Source: Fragilaria crotonensis (taxonomy: Eukaryota > Bacillariophyta > Fragilariophyceae > Fragilariales > Fragilariaceae). Taken from it: DNA of 23,212 nucleotides. The position numbers and the translations under genes are program-made. Where the stretch lies: positions 1-23,212 of the forward strand of contig JAKSYS010000808.1 in the NCBI GenBank assembly GCA_022925895.1. The letters run 5' to 3'. This document shows positions 8,514 to 16,641 of this stretch, piece after piece. The notes below the pieces were generated by a model. The model saw only the letters and a list, made by a program, of their open reading frames with translations. It ran no database searches and had not been told where the DNA came from. Numbering within the stretch: position 1 is the stretch's first letter; the number at the start of each line of letters is the position of its first letter.

Positions 8514-10523
8514 TTAGATGAGATCAGGAACGGATTGGAATGGAAGCTTGTCTCGGTTTGTCTCTTCTCCTAGAACCTCATACCCAACGGTTCTGGCCTT
8601 GCATTCAACCAACATCATTTGAAACTCTTCCGCTGAAACAACTTCTTGGTCCATCAAGACATCCTTTACCTTCTCAAGCAGGGCTCTGTTTTCGGTCAAG
8701 ATCCTCTTGGCGAGGAGATACGCGTTGTTCACAAGGCGCTCGACTTCGTCGCTCACTTGGTCCTTGATCGCGCTGCCCCATTCCGTTTGGCGACGGAGCA
8801 TGCTAAGGCCCATGAACTGAGGTGCTTGTGGTTCCGACACAGCAACGCGACCCACAACATCACTCATTCCAAACTCCTTCACCATGCGTTTCGCAATATT
8901 TGCGACCTGTTGAATGTCGTTGGAAGCACCAGTGGTCACCATATCTTCACCGTAGATAATCTCTTCTGCAAGGCGACCACCGAGAGCAACAGCCAACTGG
9001 GACTCGAGATAATGGCGACTGTACATGCCTGACTCAAGACGAGATTCTTGAGGGGCAAAGAACGTAAGACCTCCAGCTCCATTTGATCGAGGAATGATAG
9101 AGATTTTTTGCACCTGATCGTAATCAGGAACCAACGCGCCGACAATGGCGTGGCCAGCTTCGTGATAAGCGACAAGTTCCTTAACCTTGAAAACCGAGTT
9201 GCCTCCCTTCTTCTCCAAACCAACCATGACACGGTCGACGGCAGTGTCGATCTGCTCCCATCCAATGGTTGGTCTTCCAGCTCTCGCGGCAGATATGGCA
9301 GCCTCGTTCATGAGATTCTCCAATTGCGCTCCAGAGAATCCAGGAGTACGGCGAGCGATAGCCTCGAGATCGACGTCGGGTTCCAGAGGTTTGCCTCGAG
9401 AATGTACGCCCAAGATACGGGTGCGACCCTTGTAATCAGGCAAATCGACGGTCACCTTTCGATCGAAACGTCCAGGACGGAGCAAAGCCTTGTCAAGAAT
9501 GTCGAGACGATTCGTTGCGGCGATGGTAATCACGCCTGGATTGCCATTGAAACCGTCCATCTCAACCAAAATCTGGTTGACGGTCTGCTCACGCTCATCG
9601 TTACCACCGGCATAGCCGGCACCACGCTGGCGCCCGACGGCATCGATCTCATCGATAAAGATAATGCACGGCGCGTTCTTCTTAGCTTGAGCAAAGATAT
9701 CACGTACTCGAGATGCTCCTACACCGACAAACATCTCCACAAATTCAGAACCCGAGATGGAAATGAATGGGACACCAGCTTCACCCGCAACTGCCTTGGC
9801 AAGCAAGGTCTTACCGGTACCCGGGGGTCCATCGAGAATGACGCCTCTAGGTATCTTGCACCCGTTCTTGGTGTATGCCTCTGGCTGTTTGAGGAAGTCA
9901 ACAACTTCCATCAACTCCAACTTGGCACCATCGCAACCAGCAACGTCTTCAAACGTGATTCCGGTGTCTGGTGTCATCTGAATTTGTGCCTTTGATTTTC
10001 CAAAGCCCATGGGGTTTCCTGGGCCTCCCATGGTTCCACCACTACGACGACTCAGGAAGAAAAGTCCGGCGAAAAGCGCGGCGGGAAGGATCAAACTCTG
10101 CGCCAAAGAGCTGAGTTCGTTCGCTTCCTGAGCAGGAAGGACGGTCACGTCAACCTTGTGTTTCGTGAGCTGAGACAACAGATCAGGATCATTTGGAAGG
10201 CTTTCAATCTGCACACGAGTGCCTTCGACATCGACACCGAGAAGCTGGGATCCATCAGCGCTAAACGTAACTTTCTCGATCTTATCGCCATCGACAAGCT
10301 TCAAGAACTCCGAGTATCTAACACTGACAGGGGCACCGTTGGGATTGGGTTGAATGTTGGGGATGCTGGCCGACTGTTGAATCACTGCGGGTTGCGGAGG
10401 AGGCATGTCAACGCCAGCAAAACGTGCAGTGTTGACCCGCGATACCAGTGTCGATGCGGGGACGAAGGCCTCAACAAAAGAGGACATCAGCAAGGTAAGG
10501 ATGCGTGATCGGGCAAACCTCAT
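8514..10523 (-). CDS. ftsH: plastid-targeted FtsH AAA+ zinc metalloprotease
   Basis: A 669-aa membrane ATPase-protease of the thylakoid FtsH type, which degrades damaged photosystem proteins such as D1. The open frame begins with TTG at 10541; I take the ATG at 10523, which gives a signal peptide ending in VEA and then FVPAS (E18-A19-F20), the AF-type cleavage site of diatom plastid preproteins. Then come a lumen-side domain, a transmembrane helix (about 142-158), Walker A GPPGTGKT (232-239), Walker B IIFIDE (287-292), the second region of homology [20 protein letters not shown] (335-354) and zinc site HEAGH (454-458) with a third-ligand region [17 protein letters not shown] and [15 protein letters not shown] are closer to plant FtsH1/5 (type A) than FtsH2/8. 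Diatom plastid genomes are known to carry their own ftsH, so this would be an additional nuclear-encoded subunit. Confidence 0.97.
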   Translation of the reverse strand: MRFARSRILTLLMSSFVEAFVPASTLVSRVNTARFAGVDMPPPQPAVIQQSASIPNIQPNPNGAPVSVRYSEFLKLVDGDKIEKVTFSADGSQLLGVDVEGTRVQIESLPNDPDLLSQLTKHKVDVTVLPAQEANELSSLAQSLILPAALFAGLFFLSRRSGGTMGGPGNPMGFGKSKAQIQMTPDTGITFEDVAGCDGAKLELMEVVDFLKQPEAYTKNGCKIPRGVILDGPPGTGKTLLAKAVAGEAGVPFISISGSEFVEMFVGVGASRVRDIFAQAKKNAPCIIFIDEIDAVGRQRGAGYAGGNDEREQTVNQILVEMDGFNGNPGVITIAATNRLDILDKALLRPGRFDRKVTVDLPDYKGRTRILGVHSRGKPLEPDVDLEAIARRTPGFSGAQLENLMNEAAISAARAGRPTIGWEQIDTAVDRVMVGLEKKGGNSVFKVKELVAYHEAGHAIVGALVPDYDQVQKISIIPRSNGAGGLTFFAPQESRLESGMYSRHYLESQLAVALGGRLAEEIIYGEDMVTTGASNDIQQVANIAKRMVKEFGMSDVVGRVAVSEPQAPQFMGLSMLRRQTEWGSAIKDQVSDEVERLVNNAYLLAKRILTENRALLEKVKDVLMDQEVVSAEEFQMMLVECKARTVGYEVLGEETNRDKLPFQSVPDLI

Positions 10524-10739
10524 CGTGTAGCTCGCTTTCAATTACTGTGAATGATTCGTTGTAGTTGTGAGTCCTAATGGCGTAGATCCTGTAGCGTCGG
10601 TATCTAAAGTCGATGACATCAATCGAAAACTTGAGAAGTCTGGATCAAGTGTCCCCGGAATCAGGATCGCATCAGCGAACACGTAAGTCAGAGTCGGCGT
10701 TGAACAAATTGATCTGACAATGATTGTGGCATGGGACTG

Positions 10740-10910
10740 AAGACTGAAGTACTGTATACTGTAGAGTATACGTACCAGTTGCACATGCTGCCCGTACACC
10801 GTACAGTGGTATTGTATACGTACAAGTCTACTCCTTGCTCGATTATGATGTGACATACTCGAGTACTCCGGACTCCGGAGTACTCCGAGTAAAGTACAGT
10901 ACCTGGTACA
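10740..10910. repeat. GTAC-rich palindromic cluster upstream of ftsH
   Basis: Ten GTAC tetramers occur in about 170 bases, many within larger palindromes (GTATACGTAC, AGTACT, GTACAGTAC). At 10857-10890 a 34-base near-perfect inverted repeat (ACTCGAGTACTCCGG / CTCCGGAGTACTCCGAGT) can form a hairpin. The 15-base piece AGTACTCCGGACTCC (10862-10876) recurs at 11300-11314. Role unknown: promoter-like element or mobile-repeat remnant. Confidence 0.6.
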
Positions 10911-10940
10911 TCCGTGACCGTGACACTATGTGGCGCGCTG

Positions 10941-11002
10941 TACCAGGCCTACGTGGCTACTTTATTTGTTTCATGAATTTGAGGTACATCCGTATTACCT
11001 CG
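10941..11002 (+). repeat. direct repeat, copy 1 (pairs with 12184-12246)
   Basis: About 62 bases matching 12184-12246 in the same orientation, including 35 identical bases (10960-10994 against 12204-12238) and a slightly diverged left part (GGCCTACGTGG-like). The copies are 1,244 bp apart and bracket the GC-rich broken gene at 11376-11920. Confidence 0.9.
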
Positions 11003-11375
11003 GAAATGCGACCGAGGTAGTACTTCTCTTATAGGATTCCACCGATCTTGCGGATTAATTAGAACTGGTACTATGTTGCATAATAGGGGTACTTGATGAC
11101 GTTTTTCGTGCGTTTGCGTGGGGCATATGAACTGCAAACAATAGTACCAGCATTTTGGGTTCTGCAACATCTGTTGCACCTACGGTATCTTTACGTGCTT
11201 CGTATATGGAACGAATGCAACTTTTTTCCCGAGGTACTCTTCTACGTTTTGCAATACTAGTTCTACTTGTAATGCAGTACCCTGACACTCTTGAGTACAA
11301 GTACTCCGGACTCCACACTCCACAGTGACACAAATAAGAACCACCTCTCAACAGAGATGGTGATGAACCATCGAC

Positions 11376-11920
11376 ACTGCCATTGGCGGCTTCGCCGCCG
11401 GAGTCGCCTTTGGCGGGCTCCTCGTTGCCACACAGATTCCGGATAATGTTGCGCCCGCCGCTCTCCCTCCCTGATGGATCTGGGAATGCTCTTTGGAGGA
11501 GCCTCCTCGTTTGCTGGCGTCAAGTCCCCACGGCCGAAGTGGCCTCCTTGCTCAAAAGCACCTTGGGACAGGCCACCCGCGCCATTCAGACGGCCGCGAT
11601 CAACGCCGCAGCCGTGGCTGTGGCAGCCCTTGTTGAACGAATTCAAGCCATCCCATGACAAATGACGGGATATGCCAAGACGGCGAAGGTCGACGAGTCC
11701 GTCGACGAGTACGACAAATCACGGGAGGCGAAGGTCGACGAGTACATACAACACGCACAATCGATTCCAGATCGAGACACCCAAGGTTTCACAAGAAAAG
11801 GTGGGAGAGGAGATGGCCGAGGAAATCGTGACGATCCCGGGCAAGGCGGTGTCTCCTGCCGAACAGCTGTTTTCATGCAAAATGGCCGATGCCTCCGTTT
11901 GCGGTTGTGACGCCTACTAA
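11376..11920 (+). pseudogene. GC-rich broken coding remnant, Ala/Gly-rich
   Basis: This block is clearly more GC-rich than its flanks. Protein-like segments appear in successive plus-strand frames: a membrane-like IGGFAAGVAFGGLLVAT (from about 11379) ending at a stop near 11474; MDLGMLFGGASSFAG from 11474; AEVASLLKSTLGQATRAIQ with a long Ala-rich helix to about 11657; then an acidic segment KVDEYIQHAQSIP (to about 11780); and finally GEEMAEEIVTIPGKAVSP to a stop at 11918-11920. No single frame holds them, which suggests an old gene broken by several indels, or a spliced gene I cannot resolve. I do not recognise the family. A minus-strand reading near 11850-12000 also looks partly protein-like, so even the strand is not certain. 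Confidence 0.35.
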
Positions 11921-12099
11921 GCGCGGCCCCTCCTTTTTGTCCAGCAGCATGTTCTTCACGAACCCCTTCTCCACAATCTGCATGACAAAAAACTCTTTGC
12001 ACAACACTAAGTTGTCTTGGCAGAATGGGACTCTCAATTGCAATCTCATGAGTTAGTTCTTCTGTTGTTCATTGTCTTAGTGCTTTTTCACTATTCACA

Positions 12100-12360
12100 C
12101 TTCACACTGTTTTTAGTATACTTGACGTACAGTACTCTATTTTATCACGGCGACAGCACGGTGTTTTTGCTATTTGGTACATATACCAAGGCCTACGTGG
12201 TTGCTTTATTTGTTTCATGAATTTGAGGTACATCCGTAGTACATCGCATACATCACACCATCATACATCATGCATCGTTCATCGTGCATCACAGTTCACG
12301 TGATCCGACTACTACTACCAGTAGTCTACCGGTAGTAGTACTGGTACTAGTACCCCGCAT
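12100..12360. repeat. GTAC-rich palindromic cluster upstream of the CCB-like gene
   Basis: Eight GTAC tetramers within about 230 bases, including CGTACAGTACT and the run GTAGTAGTACTGGTACTAGTA near 12332-12352. Two short palindromic motifs (ACCGGT, ACTAGT) lie in the same run, and CATCA/CATCG short tandem repeats precede it (12240-12295). It lies 175-430 bp before the ATG at 12534. Confidence 0.55.
12184..12246 (+). repeat. direct repeat, copy 2 (pairs with 10941-11002)
   Basis: The second copy of the 62-base direct repeat: 35 bases (12204-12238) are identical to 10960-10994. Differences are one inserted A and a few substitutions at the edges. It sits about 290 bp before the CCB-like start codon, whereas the first copy sits about 420 bp before the ftsH start on the other strand. 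Confidence 0.9.
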
Positions 12361-12533
12361 TCTACAGTGCGATAACATCTTTCGTTATGTGTAGGAGCGA
12401 TACAGAGCTCTACTGTGGGGATGAATGAACCTCACATCAACTTCCATGTGAATGAACCAGGCTGATGCCTAAATTGAGCAGTGCGCCTCAGTAGTTCGTT
12501 GCTGTCCACGGAAGATCATCGCTCGTGTAAGGG

Positions 12534-13388
12534 ATGAAAGCTTCCGTCGTTATCTGCCATGCTGTATGGTTTGGTTTATTCGACTACAGTCAAGCCTTTG
12601 CGTATGGTTCCCTGAATCGGTCGAATCACCAGCGACACAAGTCACCCACACAACTGTATGCCAAAGATAGTAAGGGCGTCTATGCTCGTCCGTCGGCTGC
12701 TATTGAAAGGGGTTCTGGTTTCTTCATTCCTGGACTGGAGGGTCCTCGAGTCAGACTTTTGTTCGGTCTTACAGTCTTGATCCTCACGGCCGTGAATCAT
12801 GTTTTGGCGGATGTAACGGCCTACTCCTTGACCGAAACATTGGCAGTTGGATATTCGATGCTACTGTTGTTGCAAGCTGCGATTGAATTCGGGAAGGAAG
12901 AAAACGGTTATGTGTTATCATTGGATCGTTCAGAGGCATCTGCGTCGGATCCAAACTCAACTACCGGCGACGTGAGCCTCCTGCAACAATGGGCCTTGGA
13001 CTCCGTCTCCCCGGAATGGAATGAGAAAGTGCAATGGTCAGCGGCGTCCTACATCGCGCTGACACCAGCGAAAACAATTTTGCTATTGGACAAGGATCAC
13101 GTGATTTATAGCCTCGGGTTGAAGGAAGGTGATCTTGATGAAAAGCAAGAATCAACTGGATGTACAGCTGCCATTGAAACGTTGTCCAAAGCAAAAAGTG
13201 GACGTGTTTCATTGCCATCCACACATCCTGCCGTCGTACTTTTGGCCCCTCAAGAATATCGGTGCGTAGTCCTGCAAAGCATTAATGACAGGCAATGCTG
13301 GATGGTGGCATCCGACCAACTCATTCAAGCCTTCACCAACCAAGACCTGAGATGGTTGGGTCAACTTACTAGCTACATTAATGAATAA
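12534..13388 (+). CDS. CCB2/CCB4-like cytochrome b6f cofactor-assembly protein, plastid-targeted
   Basis: A 284-aa protein. The N-terminus is a signal peptide with the cleavage motif SQ-AFAYGS (F22), followed by a Ser/Arg/His-rich transit-like stretch, as expected for diatom plastid import. Two transmembrane helices follow (about 73-92 and 100-118), then a soluble domain of about 160 residues. The C-terminal pattern (a Trp, VASDQL, AFTNQDLRWLGQLTSYI) resembles the CCB2/CCB4 (DUF2930) family, whose members attach heme c(i) to cytochrome b6 on the stromal side of the thylakoid; the conserved end there reads roughly GFTxxDxxWLxxLAxKL. The match is to the domain architecture and C-terminus only, and CCB2 and CCB4 cannot be told apart. 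The ATG at 12534 is favoured because it gives the targeting signal. Confidence 0.7.
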   Translation: MKASVVICHAVWFGLFDYSQAFAYGSLNRSNHQRHKSPTQLYAKDSKGVYARPSAAIERGSGFFIPGLEGPRVRLLFGLTVLILTAVNHVLADVTAYSLTETLAVGYSMLLLLQAAIEFGKEENGYVLSLDRSEASASDPNSTTGDVSLLQQWALDSVSPEWNEKVQWSAASYIALTPAKTILLLDKDHVIYSLGLKEGDLDEKQESTGCTAAIETLSKAKSGRVSLPSTHPAVVLLAPQEYRCVVLQSINDRQCWMVASDQLIQAFTNQDLRWLGQLTSYINE

Positions 13389-13435
13389 CTCTGAGCAGAA
13401 CTTAATTCAATTTTGAGGTTTCCTAGACTGATATC

Positions 13436-13681
13436 TTAATCGTTGTTTCCCCTCTTCTTGGTAGAGTCAATTACTTTTGAAATGCCAGACAAGACCAAAT
13501 AAGCAGCGAACCCATAGCCAACTACGTTCATGGATCCCAATGCGCCACGGGAGTAACTGCCCCAGACAGATACTATCCGGCGGATGGCTTCATCCCACGC
13601 TGCCGAGGTAGAGAGAATCAAGACATGCTCGATGGTGATCTTTTCACCCGATGTCACTCCAAGATCAGATAATGCTCCCAT
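13436..13681 (-). CDS. small single-helix membrane protein, unknown
   Basis: An 81-aa ORF. ATG 13681 is the first start after an upstream in-frame stop. The N-terminal half is soluble (residues 1-48, with an amphipathic stretch AAWDEAIRRIVSVWGSY), followed by one hydrophobic helix (about 52-68, VVGYGFAAYLVLSGISKVI) and a basic tail KKRGNND. Small size and tail anchor suggest an accessory subunit or assembly factor of an organelle membrane complex, but I recognise no family. It converges on the CCB-like gene with 47 bp between the stops. A GTAC-free, T-rich region upstream (13700-13860) would hold its promoter. An upstream exon cannot be excluded. Confidence 0.5.
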   Translation of the reverse strand: MGALSDLGVTSGEKITIEHVLILSTSAAWDEAIRRIVSVWGSYSRGALGSMNVVGYGFAAYLVLSGISKVIDSTKKRGNND

Positions 13682-14368
13682 CTGTCGACTTTGTGTGTCT
13701 CCAAATGATTCTTCAAAGAAATGGATCGCTCAGACGCGGACAGCAGCTCACAATACGTGAATGATGGACTCCGAGTAGCTGCTGGTTGCTTGTGTTGGGT
13801 GTGCGGATTGCGGATGTATGACTGTATCAGATATATTGTACAATTGTACCAGAAGATAACATGGAGTGCGAAAAGTGACACAAGTTCAACATTTTGAACT
13901 CAACAGTAAACAGTATTCATACTATGTACCGTACTTGGAGGACTACGACGCTACCGGTAGCGTTATAGGTACATTTTACTATACTCCGAGTACTACAGTA
14001 AACAAAAATCCGTCTGCTGTACACTACGCAGTAGGCATAGTAGTCCAGTATCCAGTAATACTGGGATGTGTGTGGTGTTCATAGGCGCCGGTACTTGTAC
14101 AAGATGGACATACAGTAGGGGAACGTGTATGCATACATAGAGCATAGAGTGAAAGAGCTTGTCGCAACCGTCCATTAAATGTGTCGTACAAGTGCATATT
14201 CCAGAGTCCAAGGACCAAGGACTCGTATGATGTATTGGAGCTACACATGCCATCCTAATTCATAACTCATAAGTAAGTATTATTTGAACACGAAGGATCC
14301 AACACCCTTAGTCGAACGGCACCACTCAATCAGTCCTCGAGTAGAGCGTCCACCAACTAATCGCAATC
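13682..14368. other. intergenic region between the 81-aa protein and eIF3b
   Basis: No gene seen. From 13920 to 14105 there are seven GTAC tetramers and palindromes such as CTACCGGTAGCG, a third example of the GTAC-rich type, lying 260-450 bp before the eIF3b ATG. A short inexact repeat CCAAGGACCAAGGACT lies near 14208. The bases before the ATG at 14369 (AACTAATCGCAATC) look like a leader. Confidence 0.5.
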
Positions 14369-16591
14369 ATGGGTCTCAACGACACGATTACCAACGTAGA
14401 TGATCTTGAGGCGGAGGCCGCCGAGCTCGATGGATATTTCAGTGATACTCCTTTGGAACCACAGCCAAACTATCCTCCGTTGCGTGACTCGTTTGAAAAC
14501 GCTTTGATCATCACTAATCTGCCGAAGGTGACGCAGGCCAAAGTAGAGAAACTGGCGAAGGTTGTTATGAAGCTCGTGTCTAGAGTCGGCACTCTTGCTT
14601 CCAATCCAGACACTGGTTACAATGGAATGCATATGCCTTACTCCGAGGAGAAAGGCGGCACTCACGGCTTCTGCTTCATCGAGTACGAGACGGTCGAAGA
14701 TGCCAAGAACGCCGTTGACGTACTCCAAGGTTACAAGTTTGACAAAAATCACAACTTGACGGTCATGCCGTACACACACGCCTTGCGCTTGAACGATGTT
14801 CAAGAGACGGAGTTTACCGAACCAAAACCAGCTCCTTTCATTGAGAAACCAAACGCAAACGCTTGGTTAGAGGATTCGAATCAAAGAGACTCGTTTGCGA
14901 TTCGCCATGGAAGAGAAACCGCCGTTTTGTGGAGTGACGGAAAGAATCCACCTGTGGTTGATTACGATGGTAGTCGTGAGAAGGAAGCTGGCGTGTCGTG
15001 GTGCGAATACTACTGCCATTGGAGTCCGAAAGGAAGTTACTTGGCTACTTTAGTTCCGTCAAAGGGTGTGATTCTCTGGAGTGGTGAGAAGTATGAAAAG
15101 ACCGCTCGCTTTCCATCGCCGGGTGTTGAGTTTGTTATCTTCAGTCCTCAAGAAAACTACATTCTCACCAGCAACAATCGCCGTGACGATCCTCATGCCA
15201 TCAAGGTATTTTCCATTCAGACGGAAAAGCTCCTGCGAGCCTTTCCATTGTACCCAGTAAACATCGAATCCAAAGATGGGAATACTCCTCCACCACCATT
15301 TCAATGGTCACACGACGATGCCTACCTTGCTCGCGTTGGCAAGGATTTGGTTTCTATTTATGAAACGCCAGGCATGAAACTACTCGATCGTCGTTCCCTC
15401 GCAGCCGACGGTATTCACGAGTTCCAGTGGTCTCCAAAGGCTAACATTTTGGCATACTGGGTAAGTTCGTACCGGCGGCGCCTCTTCTGCTCGCATATCA
15501 ACAATCAGAACTCACACTTTTCTCTGTGTCTAGGCTCCTGAGGTAAAGAACTCTCCTGCACACGTTGACTTGATTGAGCTTCCGAGTCGTAAGCAGCTGC
15601 GGCAAAAGAATCTCTTCAATGTTGCGAAATGTAGTATGGTTTGGCAGTCAAATGGAGATATCTTGGAGTCAAGGTTACCCGACATACCAAATCAAAGAAA
15701 ACACTGTACAACAACATCGAATTGTTCCGTCTCAACGAGCCTGGTGTTCCAGTGGAGATGCTTGACACTAAGGATGCGGTCATGGCGTTGAGCTTTGAAC
15801 CGAGAGGCCATCGATTCGCCATGATTCATGCCGAAAACCCGAGTAGCACTAAAGTCGATGTATCTTTCTATAGCATGAAGAAGCGCGTCGAAACAGCGGG
15901 AAAAGGCAAGAAAGGGGGCAAGGTTATTCAGGAAATCAACGAGCTCAATAAGATCGAGACATTGGAAGGCAAGCAGTGCAACTGCCTGTTTTGGAGTCCT
16001 GCTGGCCAAACTATCCTCATGGGCAGTTTGGGTGAGTCTTCGTCAGGTACACTCGAGTTTTATGATGTTGACACCAAGAACTTGGTAGTGAAGGAACACT
16101 ACCGTTGCAACCAAATTGCGTGGGATCCTTCAGGACGCACGGTCGCAACCATCGTGTCGCAGCCTATTGGTGGAGGCCACTTCAAATTTGCCATGGACAA
16201 CGGCTACATTCTTTGGAGTTTCCAAGGAAAGCAGCTTGTTCAACAGTCATATGAAACATTCTTCCAGCTGCAATGGCGTCCTCGCGAGACTCTGCTGTCA
16301 AAGTCCCAGGTTTCTCAAATCAGGAAAAACTTGAAGAACTATGAGAAGCAGTTCGACTCTCAGGACAAGGAGCGCCAACGCGCTCTCAAGCTTGAAGAAA
16401 CGAAGGGCAAACGCGCCCAACGCACTAGGTACCGCAACCTTGTGGCTCGTCTCAAAGCCATTCGTGAACGCGAGAAACCACAGCGCATTGCACTCATGGG
16501 TGGATACGACGATGACGACGAATCGAACTATGTGACAATTCAAGTCACGGTCGAGACGGTGCTTAGCACCAAGGAGGAAACTGTCATCTAA
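14369..16591 (+). CDS. EIF3B: eukaryotic translation initiation factor 3 subunit B (one intron, one frameshift)
   Basis: eIF3b is the scaffold of the eIF3 complex on the 40S ribosome. Exon 1 (14369-15460, 364 codons) has the RRM (about 43-135; RNP2 IITNLP, RNP1 GFCFIEY) and the first beta-propeller blades (WSPKGSYLATL, VEFVIFSPQENYI, FQWSPKANILAYW). A 73-bp phase-0 intron follows (GTAAGT at 15461, TAG ending 15533). Exon 2 gives PSRKQLRQKNLFN and VWQSNGD, then the frame is lost: YLGVKVTRHTKSKK continues in another frame from 15659. One base is missing around 15657-15661 (GAT-TAT read as GATAT). The rest (to TAA 16589-16591) encodes the remaining propeller and the basic helical C-terminus that binds partner subunits, for about 716 aa in all, normal for the family. 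The reading frame shown in other eIF3b proteins spans this site without a break, so a sequencing error is likely. Confidence 0.96.
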
Positions 16592-16641
16592 TGCTCGAGT
16601 AAGCCGGCGTAGCTCGTAGTAGACATCACATTTGTTAAATA

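Noticed and set aside
9108-9995. 295-codon plus-strand ORF inside ftsH
   Set aside because: It is antisense to the conserved AAA+ and protease region of FtsH and has no domain of its own.
8514-10541. FtsH start at 10541
   Set aside because: That codon is TTG; the ATG at 10523 gives a textbook plastid signal.
12017-12220. 67-codon hydrophobic ORF
   Set aside because: T-rich composition alone explains the hydrophobic residues; it runs into the direct repeat and GTAC-rich DNA and has no family resemblance.
15461-15541. eIF3b read through to a stop at 15541 without splicing
   Set aside because: The sequence after AYW begins GTAAGT and is not eIF3b-like; eIF3b sequence resumes after the TAG at 15533.
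15650-16335. An intron as the explanation of the eIF3b frame break
   Set aside because: Family residues are continuous on both sides with no room for an intron.
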